Below, one piece after another: positions 7,602-14,264 of a stretch of 14,325 bases of DNA. How positions within the stretch are numbered: position 1 is the first letter of the stretch; each line of letters starts with the position of its first letter. The notes below the pieces were generated by a model. It saw only the letters and a program-made list of their open reading frames with translations. It did not search any database and was not told the DNA's origin. Position numbers and translations under genes: made by a program. Origin of the DNA: Treponema sp. UBA1233 (lineage in GTDB: Bacteria > Spirochaetota > Spirochaetia > Treponematales > Treponemataceae); assembly GCA_002309305.1 (NCBI GenBank), contig DBWR01000004.1, forward strand, positions 1 to 14,325. The letters run 5' to 3'.

Positions 7602-7642
7602 AAAAAAAATGCGGAACATGCACAATACCATGCAGTCCCGCA
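7602..7642 (-). terminator. Rho-independent terminator of the 10558-7666 operon
   Basis: Read on the minus strand, TGCGG (7642-7638) pairs with CCGCA (7614-7610). An inner CATG pair closes the upper stem after an asymmetric loop. Eight T follow directly (7609-7602). It lies 24 bases past the last stop codon of the minus-strand operon. Confidence 0.65.
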
Positions 7643-7645
7643 CTC

Positions 7646-7673
7646 GGCAACGTTTGAAACGCCTTTTATTTTT
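7646..7673 (+). terminator. Possible weak terminator of lon
   Basis: GGC (7646-7648) can pair with GCC (7661-7663), and an inner CGT/ACG pair is possible, followed by a T-rich run (7664-7673). The stem is weak. It overlaps the 3' end of the opposing gene. Confidence 0.3.
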
Positions 7674-8289
7674 CCTCTTCCACAGCTTTCAGCACTGCTC
7701 TTGCCATATCACAGTGTTTACCTAGCAGACGGTCCAGTTCTTCCTGAGCAGTATCATATTCATCGATCCGCTCAAAATCATGAATCGTAAAATTATCTCC
7801 GGTCACATAATAATTGAATGTTCCGAGATAAATGGCCTGTATATCATTAGGAACATCAACTTCATATTCGACAGGCTGCGGAAGATAAATCATCGCCATG
7901 AGGCTTCCAAAGAAATACATTTTGAAGGGTTCCGAGAATTTAAAGGTGTTGGGAGTCTTTTTTGATCTTCTTACCTGAACGATAAAAGTCTCACCGATAC
8001 TGTACTCAGTCTGGTTTTCCTTGACGAAAGTCGATTTGTTGCTTCCAAAAGTATCTGATGGATCATCAACGTAAGGAACAACATAAGTATCCGGCTTTTC
8101 TGCGCAAGAATCAGGAAGACCGCGTGTCTTGAAAATGAAATCACGGCTCTCGTCAAAAATCACATTTACTTTTCCCACAAAAATTACTTTTTTAGAATCC
8201 GGCTTGATTTTAGGAGCTTCAGAGAAGGCACAGATATTGCATGTAACCAGAACAAGACCTGCCAACAGGTATTTATAAATCTTTTTCAT
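7666..8289 (-). CDS. Small exported protein of unknown function
   Basis: I do not recognise a named family. From ATG 8289 the protein has 207 residues and begins with a signal peptide (MKKIYKYLLAGLVLVTC...). Cleavage could follow the hydrophobic stretch at AFS, or it could be a relaxed spirochaete lipobox with Cys17, so lipidation is uncertain. GGAGG (minus strand, 8301-8297) lies 7 bases before this ATG, and the start shares the A of the TAATG junction with the previous gene. A longer in-frame start at 8331 would put 14 residues before the signal peptide and overlap the lipoprotein gene, so it is rejected. The mature part is beta-rich, with a KKVIFVGKVNVIF segment and a DVPNDIQAIYLGTFNYYVTG segment, then a charged helix DEYDTAQEELDRLLG. 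The order VIFxG, then VP..IYxG, then a C-terminal helix also occurs in its upstream neighbour, which suggests related folds. It is the last gene of the protease operon. Confidence 0.75.
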   Translation of the reverse strand: MKKIYKYLLAGLVLVTCNICAFSEAPKIKPDSKKVIFVGKVNVIFDESRDFIFKTRGLPDSCAEKPDTYVVPYVDDPSDTFGSNKSTFVKENQTEYSIGETFIVQVRRSKKTPNTFKFSEPFKMYFFGSLMAMIYLPQPVEYEVDVPNDIQAIYLGTFNYYVTGDNFTIHDFERIDEYDTAQEELDRLLGKHCDMARAVLKAVEEEK

Positions 8290-8849
8290 TACTTTACCTC
8301 CTTCAGCCTGCTTTGGATAACAGGCTCCCATTCTGTTCCCTTATATCTCCTCAGGGCCTCCTGAAGACATTCTATCTCCTGCTTTTTGGGATTAGTCGTG
8401 GCAAACAGACCTGTCATCGGTACATTCTCTCCCTTTTTGAATGAGTCCTGTCCACTGTAATAACCAAAGTAATAAATGCCTGGTTTTTCAGGAACCTTTA
8501 TGTCAAATTCTTTATACTGCATCGGATAATAATCATTCCAGTAATACGTTACGCGGCCATAACTGGCTGACCCGGAAACCCATTCCAGCCTGTATCTTGA
8601 ACCGGGTGCCACAGGGGCTGAAATTATGTACGGTCCTTCCAGCTGCTGATAATCCGGCTGATACTCAGAATCACACTGAGACCAGTACATTGACCAGTCG
8701 TTTCCGTAAAATCCAATAAAAATCACGGAATTATCCGGAGTTCCCTGGCTTGCCCTCTCCTTATAGTCAAAGTTGGTTACTTTAGCAGAAAGGCAACCAG
8801 TAAGCAGGAACGCAAGCACTCCAGCAAACATCAATGAAATTTTTTTCAT
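8289..8849 (-). CDS. Lipoprotein of unknown function
   Basis: The protein has 186 residues. The N-terminus is a clear lipoprotein signal, MKKISLMFAGVLAFLLTGC, with a lipobox ending at Cys19, so it should be lipidated and held in the inner or outer membrane. The mature part has an NSVIFIGFYG strand, a middle rich in Trp and Tyr, a VPEKPGIYYFGYYSG segment and a C-terminal charged helix (ECLQEALRRYKG). No catalytic motif was seen and I cannot name the family; a DUF2846-like beta-sandwich is possible but unproven. AGGAG (minus strand, 8863-8859) lies 9 bases before the ATG. The gene starts 17 bases after the stop of the protease gene and its own stop overlaps the next ATG (TAATG), so all three genes are probably one transcript with coupled translation of the last two. 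Confidence 0.8.
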   Translation of the reverse strand: MKKISLMFAGVLAFLLTGCLSAKVTNFDYKERASQGTPDNSVIFIGFYGNDWSMYWSQCDSEYQPDYQQLEGPYIISAPVAPGSRYRLEWVSGSASYGRVTYYWNDYYPMQYKEFDIKVPEKPGIYYFGYYSGQDSFKKGENVPMTGLFATTNPKKQEIECLQEALRRYKGTEWEPVIQSRLKEVK

Positions 8850-8866
8850 TTATTATATCTCCTTAT

Positions 8867-10558
8867 TTAAAATCCTATTGAAACATAGAATACGACAGAA
8901 TTAACAGTGCCATCGTATCCTGACTCCATGAAGTCGATGAATTTCCTGCCCTTGAATGCAATTCCAAAGCCAGGATAGAATGAAAGTGACGATGTATATG
9001 TAAAGCCTACGCCTGCCTCATACACAACAGACAGCATCGGTTCATGCGATCCCATGCCACCAGCAGAGATACCGACCTCTCCATAAGGAACAATCTCAAA
9101 TGAATAAAAATCCAATGGAATTCGCACGACTCCGCTCATCTGTAAAGAAAGCTTTGAATCAAACGGAGTTGAAGCCTTGTAAATTCCCAATCCCATTGCG
9201 GTTACATCACTGAAACTGTATAGCAACTCTGCTCCGAAATTAAAGCCCTGATTACTCAACGGAAGCTCAAAGGCACCTTTGATAATGAGTGTTTCTGTGG
9301 AATGAATTCCTGCAAAGCTTAAACCTCCATAATCATTATCCTTTTTCTTGCTTTCCTTGCGGTCATTTTTCTTTTCCTGCTCTGTATTTGCCGCACTTGA
9401 ATCAAGACGCCAGAGGCCGTGTTCCTTTATCCATTCAGTTGTAAATGATGTCTGACCATCACCCTCTCCTGCAGTAAAAGCAATCGTTACCTTGTCTTCC
9501 GTTGATTCAACAACTTCAGTCTTGTAGGAATAAGATTTATCCTCTGTTGAGCCGTATTTCTTGAACAGCTGGTATGCACACGCATAGCGCAGACCTTCTG
9601 CCGGATTAGAATTGAAAACATCGGAAACCGTAGAGCGGACACTTGTCGGGGCAAAGCGAAGTACAGATTCAAAATCCTTCTGTCCGTCCACAGATGCCTT
9701 ATGGAAAGAAATAAAGTTTATTATGGAAGTGTATTTCTGGCTTGAATCACCGAGTGCCTGTGCAAGTTTGAATGCCCTGTCCTTTGCGGATGACCTTTCA
9801 CCGGAAGAGATGCCTTTTATCATCTTTTCTATCTGGGCGGCGGGAATGGCAAAGTTTGCTGAATCACGATAAGCGGCCTTCCATGTGTTGATGCCGACCA
9901 CAAGGTATTTGCTGCCGGAAGAAATCAAGAGGGGTCCGCCTGAATTACCGTAGTCAACCTGTGCGGAATGCTGAATTATCGTAGAGATTTCAGGACTCAA
10001 AAGTTCCTTGATTCTTGCACGTGAATTGGTTACGGTACCCTTTCCAAACTGCCATACAGGCTCATCTCCAAGCGCCGGGAAACCAGCAGACCATACTTCC
10101 TGTCCGTCCTTTAGGGCTGTCTCGGAAAACTCCAGGCCTTTAGCAAAGGGCCTCTCCCCGTTCTTGAATGCAAGGATCGCTATGTCGATGTCATCGTCCG
10201 TCGCCACAATCCTTAGGCCCTCGTATTTTGTAATGGCACCGGTCTCCTCGTCCTCAAATTCCACAGAAACGGTTTCTGCATTTGCAACAACATGGCGGTT
10301 TGTCACAATGTAGTTTGTTCCGTCCTTTGCAACCCAGACAAATCCAGAGCCGAATCCTCCCTCAAGATATGAGTCAATCGCCTTGGAATAGGTGTTGTAG
10401 CCTTCACTCTTGAGTTCCTTGCTCATGTTCTTGAAGATGTCAACATATTCAGAATAATACTGCTGACGAACAATGCCAACGTACTGCTTTATCTGAGCGT
10501 AAACAAAACCTGGAATCAGCATGAAAGTCAGTATGATGCTTAAAAACAGTTTTTTCAT
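8867..10558 (-). CDS. Exported trypsin-like serine protease with C-terminal beta-barrel-like domain
   Basis: From ATG 10558 the protein has 563 residues and a signal peptide ending at about residue 21 (GFVYA before QIK). An ATG three codons upstream (10567) overlaps the AAGGA that is correctly spaced for 10558, so the inner start is preferred. A trypsin/DegP-like fold covers about 65-250 with the full triad: H89 in TNRHVV, D125 in DDDIDIAIL and S206 in DYGNSGGPL. Residues 250-385 contain a helical stretch and a strand-rich part ending TEWIKEHGLWRLD, reminiscent of small NTF2-like add-ons. A Lys/Glu-rich linker (about 388-408) leads to about 153 residues with alternating hydrophobic strands ending in FYVSIGF. 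The terminal Phe is typical of proteins inserted by the BAM machinery. No PDZ domain was seen, unlike classical HtrA/DegP. I infer an outer-membrane-anchored protease facing the periplasm or the surface. It leads the operon with the two small exported proteins. Confidence 0.85.
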   Translation of the reverse strand: MKKLFLSIILTFMLIPGFVYAQIKQYVGIVRQQYYSEYVDIFKNMSKELKSEGYNTYSKAIDSYLEGGFGSGFVWVAKDGTNYIVTNRHVVANAETVSVEFEDEETGAITKYEGLRIVATDDDIDIAILAFKNGERPFAKGLEFSETALKDGQEVWSAGFPALGDEPVWQFGKGTVTNSRARIKELLSPEISTIIQHSAQVDYGNSGGPLLISSGSKYLVVGINTWKAAYRDSANFAIPAAQIEKMIKGISSGERSSAKDRAFKLAQALGDSSQKYTSIINFISFHKASVDGQKDFESVLRFAPTSVRSTVSDVFNSNPAEGLRYACAYQLFKKYGSTEDKSYSYKTEVVESTEDKVTIAFTAGEGDGQTSFTTEWIKEHGLWRLDSSAANTEQEKKNDRKESKKKDNDYGGLSFAGIHSTETLIIKGAFELPLSNQGFNFGAELLYSFSDVTAMGLGIYKASTPFDSKLSLQMSGVVRIPLDFYSFEIVPYGEVGISAGGMGSHEPMLSVVYEAGVGFTYTSSLSFYPGFGIAFKGRKFIDFMESGYDGTVNSVVFYVSIGF

Positions 10559-10594
10559 TTTGTCCATCCTTTTATAAATTAAGTCAATGTTACC

Positions 10595-10623
10595 ACTATA
10601 ACCTATTATTTTGACTGTGTAAA
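10595..10623 (-). promoter_or_regulatory. Promoter of the protease-lipoprotein operon
   Basis: On the minus strand TTTACA (10623-10618) and TATAGT (10600-10595) are separated by 17 bases. The predicted leader is about 30 bases and ends with AAGGA before ATG 10558. The -35 element lies inside one arm of a 10-bp inverted repeat. Confidence 0.6.
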
Positions 10624-10629
10624 CCGATT
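10620..10629 (+). promoter_or_regulatory. Left arm of an inverted repeat shared by divergent promoters
   Basis: TAAACCGATT here is the exact reverse complement of AATCGGTTTA at 10757-10766. The left arm covers the -35 region of the protease operon promoter and the right arm lies just downstream of the yebC -10 element. This arrangement would suit an operator, but no regulator is known, and the arms are 127 bases apart. Confidence 0.3.
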
Positions 10630-10718
10630 CTTCCCGAAGTTTGAAGTTTTTTCAAATGATGCCATATTTGATGACAAAGATGAATTAAGCCATAAACATT
10701 GATTTCCGGGGTTTTTTA

Positions 10719-10748
10719 TTGACATATATTACCATTTTATGCTAATAT
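10719..10748 (+). promoter_or_regulatory. Sigma-70-type promoter of yebC
   Basis: A perfect TTGACA (10719-10724) and TAATAT (10743-10748) are 18 bases apart, giving a leader of about 28 bases. AGGAG at 10772-10776 lies 6 bases before the ATG, so this is a conventional leadered message. Confidence 0.75.
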
Positions 10749-10756
10749 CTATGCAA

Positions 10757-10766
10757 AATCGGTTTA
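10757..10766 (+). promoter_or_regulatory. Right arm of the inverted repeat in the yebC leader
   Basis: AATCGGTTTA is the exact reverse complement of 10620-10629. It sits between the expected yebC transcription start and its Shine-Dalgarno sequence, where a bound protein could block transcription or translation. Confidence 0.3.
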
Positions 10767-10782
10767 TATAGAGGAGTTCCCA

Positions 10783-11529
10783 ATGTCAGGACACAGTAAA
10801 TGGTCAACAATCAAACATGCAAAGGGTATTGCAGATGCTAAACGCGGACAGCTGTTCACAAAGTTCATAAAGGAAATTTCAATCGCCGCAAAAATGGGTG
10901 GTGGAGATCCTGATTCAAACCCCCGTCTCCGTACGGCAATGCTCAAGGCAAAAGCCGCATCCATGCCAAAGGAAAACATTGAACGCGCAATCAAGAAGGG
11001 TACCGGAGAATTGGGTGCCGTTTCTTACGAAGAACTTGTATACGAAGGATACGCAGCCGGTGGTGTTGCAGTTCTGGTCGAAGTTCTTACAGACAACAAG
11101 AACCGCGCAGCCGCAGACGTACGCAACATCTTCAACAAGAATGGCGGAAACCTCGGTACTTCAGGTTCAGTAAGCCGCATGTTCGACCGCAAGGGTGTAA
11201 TTGAATATGATGCAGAAAAGGTAAACGAAGACGAGCTCATGGAAGTTGCACTTGAGGCAGGAGCTGAAGACATCGTTACCGAAGACGGAGTTACAACTGT
11301 TACAACAGATCCCAACTCATTCGATTCAGTACTTGAAGCCCTTCAGGCAAAGAACTACGAGTCACTTTCAGCCGCAGTAAGCATGGTTCCACAGGCATAT
11401 ACCTCTGTTGATGCTGACACTGCAAAGAAAGTTTCAAAGCTCATCAACAAGCTCGAAGAAAACGACGACGTACAGAACGTATGGTCTACAGTAGAATATC
11501 CGGATGACTTTGATCCAGATGCAGAGTAA
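10783..11529 (+). CDS. yebC: YebC/PmpR family protein
   Basis: The protein has 248 residues, the standard family length. The N-terminal signature MSGHSKWSTIKHAKGIADAK is nearly invariant in YebC proteins and is followed by FTKFIKEI, NPRLRTAMLKAKAASMPKENIERAIKKG and the middle-domain stretch VLVEVLTDNKNRAAADVRNIFNKNGGNLG. Family members were long described as transcription regulators (PmpR). More recent work assigns some of them a ribosome-associated role in easing polyproline stalls, and the sequence alone does not decide between these. It is cytoplasmic. The start has a clear Shine-Dalgarno sequence and promoter. The gene is followed by a strong terminator and then ruvC, a neighbour pair common in bacteria. 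Confidence 0.97.
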   Translation: MSGHSKWSTIKHAKGIADAKRGQLFTKFIKEISIAAKMGGGDPDSNPRLRTAMLKAKAASMPKENIERAIKKGTGELGAVSYEELVYEGYAAGGVAVLVEVLTDNKNRAAADVRNIFNKNGGNLGTSGSVSRMFDRKGVIEYDAEKVNEDELMEVALEAGAEDIVTEDGVTTVTTDPNSFDSVLEALQAKNYESLSAAVSMVPQAYTSVDADTAKKVSKLINKLEENDDVQNVWSTVEYPDDFDPDAE

Positions 11530-11552
11530 TTCAATCTACTGATAAAAACAGG

Positions 11553-11580
11553 AAAGCGGTCTTGTGGCCGCTTTTTTTTA
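11553..11580 (+). terminator. Rho-independent terminator after yebC
   Basis: A stem AAAGCGG/CCGCTTT, extended by T-G and C-G pairs around a TTGT loop, is followed by eight T (11572-11579). It ends only 11 bases before the ruvC ATG, so ruvC must depend on read-through or on a promoter inside the end of yebC. Confidence 0.85.
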
Positions 11581-11590
11581 TGGAAGGAAT

Positions 11591-12079
11591 ATGGCAAAAA
11601 AAAGACGGGTGATGGGGATTGACCCAGGACTTGCAAACACGGGATTCGGTATAGTTGATTCACTAAACGGCAAACTCCATGCGGTAGGTTACGGTGTCAT
11701 AGAAACAGATGCCCAGGAAGACCATTCAATAAGGCTTTTGTCACTCTACAACAGGCTCCTTGCAGTAATCGACCAGTTCCGCCCCGACGAAGCCGAGATG
11801 GAAACCCTGTATTTTTCCCGAAACACATCCTCCGCAATGCCTGTAGCCGAAGCAAAGGGTGTCATAACGCTCTGTCTTGCCCAACAGAACATACCGGTGC
11901 ATTTTTACACCCCAAACCAGATCAAATCCACAGTAACAGGAACTGCAAGCGCCGACAAGGAAACCGTGGAACGCTGCGTAAAGATAATCCTTAACCTCAA
12001 GGAAGCCCCAAAACCAGACCACGCATCCGATGCCCTTGCGGGAGCCATTACCCACATCCATTCAAGCATGTTTTTTTAA
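11591..12079 (+). CDS. ruvC: Holliday junction resolvase RuvC
   Basis: The endonuclease cuts four-way DNA junctions in recombination and repair and normally works with RuvAB, which are not in this window. The protein has 162 residues from ATG 11591. The catalytic set is D11 (GIDPGLANTG), E71 (METLYF), H144 and D147 (DHASDALAGAITH); H in the third position is also found in other RuvC proteins such as that of Thermus. The PNQIKSTVTGTASADK loop is conserved. The 11591 start gives the typical N-terminus. GGAAGGA at 11582-11588 is the Shine-Dalgarno candidate, though its AGGA part is unusually close to the ATG. An upstream in-frame ATG at 11564 lies inside the terminator stem and is rejected. No good promoter was found between the terminator and the gene. 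Confidence 0.96.
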   Translation: MAKKRRVMGIDPGLANTGFGIVDSLNGKLHAVGYGVIETDAQEDHSIRLLSLYNRLLAVIDQFRPDEAEMETLYFSRNTSSAMPVAEAKGVITLCLAQQNIPVHFYTPNQIKSTVTGTASADKETVERCVKIILNLKEAPKPDHASDALAGAITHIHSSMFF

Positions 12080-12089
12080 TCAAAGTCAT

Positions 12090-12118
12090 TTGACATAAAT
12101 CGAATCATGTTCCATAAT
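12090..12118 (+). promoter_or_regulatory. Promoter of the DUF5312-like gene, leaderless geometry
   Basis: A perfect TTGACA (12090-12095), a 17-base spacer and CATAAT (12113-12118). Six bases then precede ATG 12125, so the expected +1 is the A of that ATG. An overlapping TAATAT (12115-12120, 19-base spacer) is a less likely -10. Confidence 0.75.
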
Positions 12119-12124
12119 ATAAGA

Positions 12125-13660
12125 ATGAAGAAATTAACCGACAACAGCACGGAACAACAGTCATTTTTTACCCATCTGGTAAACATGCTGCTGGGACGCA
12201 ATAAAGATGAAAAATACATTAAACTCAAGTCCATCAACAGGACGCTCCAGTACGAAGGATACAAGTATTATTCGTTCAGGAAGGGACGCCTTACCCCACA
12301 ATTTGCAAAATACATGTATTCAGTTTATGAAACGGTAGCCCCCCTCAGGGAATTCTTTTTGAAAAACAACGATAACGAATACTACAAAAAGCAGATTCTG
12401 ACATATGCCCAGACAGAAAGCCAAAAGGACATAGCCGAAAAGCTTTCACCCGCATCAATAAAACTTGCAGCCACAAACAATTCAATCAAGGTGGTGGCCG
12501 AAGCGGGACAAAAGCTCTTTGCAGAATTCAGGTCCGGTTTCTCTGCCGGCGAGGGAATGCTCATCAACGAAACATACCAGACAGTCCTCATACTCAAGCA
12601 GTTTTGCGTACTGGACTACTTTGCATGCCTCAAGCGTTTTTGCTTTGAGATGGAAGAAAATACTTTCGGGCAAAAATATAAATTCAACTCAGTTGCACGC
12701 GACTATGTTGCTGATTTCATAATTGACTTCATCAACTATTCCAACATGCTTCTGGAGATAGAAGAATTCAATCATGTTTCAAATTTCCTAAAGAGCCTGG
12801 ACGGATGGGATCAGGGCAAATTGACCGACCTGCTCAACATGCTTGGCGAAATGAGCAAGATGAAGGACAAGAAAATCCTCAGGATGTTTGGAGCCTTGAT
12901 GAGTCAGGATCCGGACTTCATGGAAAAAAGTGCCCCAGAAGGCAGGGACATTGTCCGTCCATACATCGAAAACATTTACCAGATGTTCCGTTCCACCGTT
13001 CAGGAAATAATTCATGAAAAAAAGCTGAGCCAGTTCAACGAATACCTTGACTCAGTTTTCACATATCAGGATTTAAAGCGGCTCAGGCATTACAACGACG
13101 ACGAATCAAAGAAATACGAAAGCCGTGGTGCAAACGGTTTCATGTACTGCAATGCGGCCATGTACGTTCAGGCATTCATAAAGAAATACGCACACGGAGA
13201 ACTTGAGCAGTTTCTGTCGGTGTTCCAGGTTGTGGCCCATAGCTTCATTCCGAGCTTCATCCCGAATTTTACGGCACGATGTCAGGATCTCTTCGATGTG
13301 GGAACTTCCCTGTTCACATTTGACCAGCATCTGGACACTGATTTTTCCGAGGGCTACAAACTCAAGAACCTTTTGGACAACTGCCGGAGTGACGAGAAAA
13401 TCATCTTCAAGTTGAGTGGAGAAATAAACGAAATAAACCAGCAGGTAAACGAGATAATCAAGTCTGCCATAGAGGCAACCTCGGACATTTCCAAAATACT
13501 CAGTTCTCTTCTGGAAGACAGGACGCAAAAGAAAAACATCATTTCCAACTGGCACGAAGTTGAAAAGCAGATGCAGAAAAGTGCATCGGAAGCCCTTGAA
13601 CCGATTATCGGGCACTTTAAGAATTTCGTAAACCTGATGAAGGAATACCAGAAGATGTAG
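12125..13660 (+). CDS. Treponema-type conserved protein of unknown function (DUF5312-like)
   Basis: The protein has 511 residues from ATG 12125. The frame opens at ATG 12107, but that codon lies in the promoter spacer and would not be in the message; the promoter therefore decides the start. There is no signal peptide and no clear membrane segment, so it is probably cytoplasmic. The sequence is mostly helical and charged. It has a conserved-looking N-terminal core (INRTLQYEGYKYYSFRKGRL), a middle block (DGWDQGKLTDLLNMLGEMSK) and a C-terminal coiled-coil-like region (about 415-500: EINEINQQVNEIIKSAIEAT onward). I match it from memory to the DUF5312 family reported in treponemes; no function is known. 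It follows ruvC by 45 bases but has its own strong promoter, so it need not share a role with ruvC. It ends 22 bases before the convergent TetR gene. Confidence 0.8.
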   Translation: MKKLTDNSTEQQSFFTHLVNMLLGRNKDEKYIKLKSINRTLQYEGYKYYSFRKGRLTPQFAKYMYSVYETVAPLREFFLKNNDNEYYKKQILTYAQTESQKDIAEKLSPASIKLAATNNSIKVVAEAGQKLFAEFRSGFSAGEGMLINETYQTVLILKQFCVLDYFACLKRFCFEMEENTFGQKYKFNSVARDYVADFIIDFINYSNMLLEIEEFNHVSNFLKSLDGWDQGKLTDLLNMLGEMSKMKDKKILRMFGALMSQDPDFMEKSAPEGRDIVRPYIENIYQMFRSTVQEIIHEKKLSQFNEYLDSVFTYQDLKRLRHYNDDESKKYESRGANGFMYCNAAMYVQAFIKKYAHGELEQFLSVFQVVAHSFIPSFIPNFTARCQDLFDVGTSLFTFDQHLDTDFSEGYKLKNLLDNCRSDEKIIFKLSGEINEINQQVNEIIKSAIEATSDISKILSSLLEDRTQKKNIISNWHEVEKQMQKSASEALEPIIGHFKNFVNLMKEYQKM

Positions 13661-13682
13661 GGCAAGTTTTTTTACAGGCTTG

Positions 13683-14264
13683 CTATATCAACAGATTTGA
13701 AACCTCTTTCTTCCAGTCCCTGCTCCACTTTACGTTCTTCATGAATATTATGGACGTCAATCCCTGAACCGAAGCCCATATGCGGATGACCTCAAGCTCC
13801 TTCTCGTAGTCGGAAAGCCCGGCTTTTTTTTCTTCAAAATACTGGGTGCATAAATCCTTGAGGATGAGGAACGGCTTGAAATCATTTTCATCGGAATGAG
13901 CAAAATCAAGGTTAGCATGAATGTATCCCCTGGAAAACAAAAACGTAAAGTATTCCGGATTGTTTATGAAAAAAGTTACGTAAGCATTTCCCAGGGCAAT
14001 TATCTTTTTCTCTATGTCACTGTCCGAAACCCTGCTCACGGCATTCTCCAGGTAAACTGAAAAACTGTCGGTTACATGGTTCTTTATTGCATTGATCATG
14101 TCTTCCTTGTTCTTGAAATGCGCATAGGGGGCCGCCATCGTCACGCCGCATTTTTCCGCAAGCTTCCTCATGGACAGGGAATCCTCTCCCCCTGTGTTGA
14201 TCATTTTTATTCCTTCTTCAATGAGTGCATTCCTTAAATCACCATGATGATACTTATCTGACAT
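13683..14264 (-). CDS. TetR/AcrR family transcriptional regulator with WHG-type C-terminal domain
   Basis: The protein has 193 residues, normal for the family. The N-terminal helix-turn-helix covers about 5-55: YHHGDLRNALIEEG, then LSMRKLAEKCGVTMAAPYAHFKNKEDM, with VTMAAPYAHF as the recognition-helix region. The C-terminal part resembles the WHG (TetR_C_33) ligand-binding class: ALGNAYVTFFINNPEYFTFLF and IRIWASVQGLTSIIF. It should act as a dimeric DNA-binding repressor whose small-molecule ligand is unknown. Its ATG (14264) lies inside the last codons of the upstream hydrolase-like gene, an 11-base overlap, and only a weak GGA precedes it, so translation is probably coupled. Regulators of this kind often control their own operon, and the linked hydrolase is a likely target. 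Confidence 0.93.
   Translation of the reverse strand: MSDKYHHGDLRNALIEEGIKMINTGGEDSLSMRKLAEKCGVTMAAPYAHFKNKEDMINAIKNHVTDSFSVYLENAVSRVSDSDIEKKIIALGNAYVTFFINNPEYFTFLFSRGYIHANLDFAHSDENDFKPFLILKDLCTQYFEEKKAGLSDYEKELEVIRIWASVQGLTSIIFMKNVKWSRDWKKEVSNLLI

Noticed and set aside
8290..8331. Longer start for the small exported protein at 8331
   Set aside because: It adds 14 residues before an obvious signal peptide and overlaps the lipoprotein gene; ATG 8289 has GGAGG at 7 bases and a TAATG junction.
10559..10567. Protease start at ATG 10567
   Set aside because: AAAAGG abuts this ATG directly, but AAGGA is well spaced for ATG 10558, which gives the cleaner signal peptide.
11564..11590. ruvC start at ATG 11564
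   Set aside because: It lies within the yebC terminator hairpin and would add nine atypical residues before the conserved RuvC N-terminus.
12107..12124. Start of the DUF5312-like gene at ATG 12107
   Set aside because: It lies between the -35 and -10 elements of the likely promoter and has no Shine-Dalgarno; ATG 12125 coincides with the predicted +1.
13661..13690. Bidirectional terminator between the DUF5312-like gene and tetR
   Set aside because: GCAAG/CTTGC can pair, but the T tract lies in the loop rather than after the stem, so it does not fit a Rho-independent terminator.
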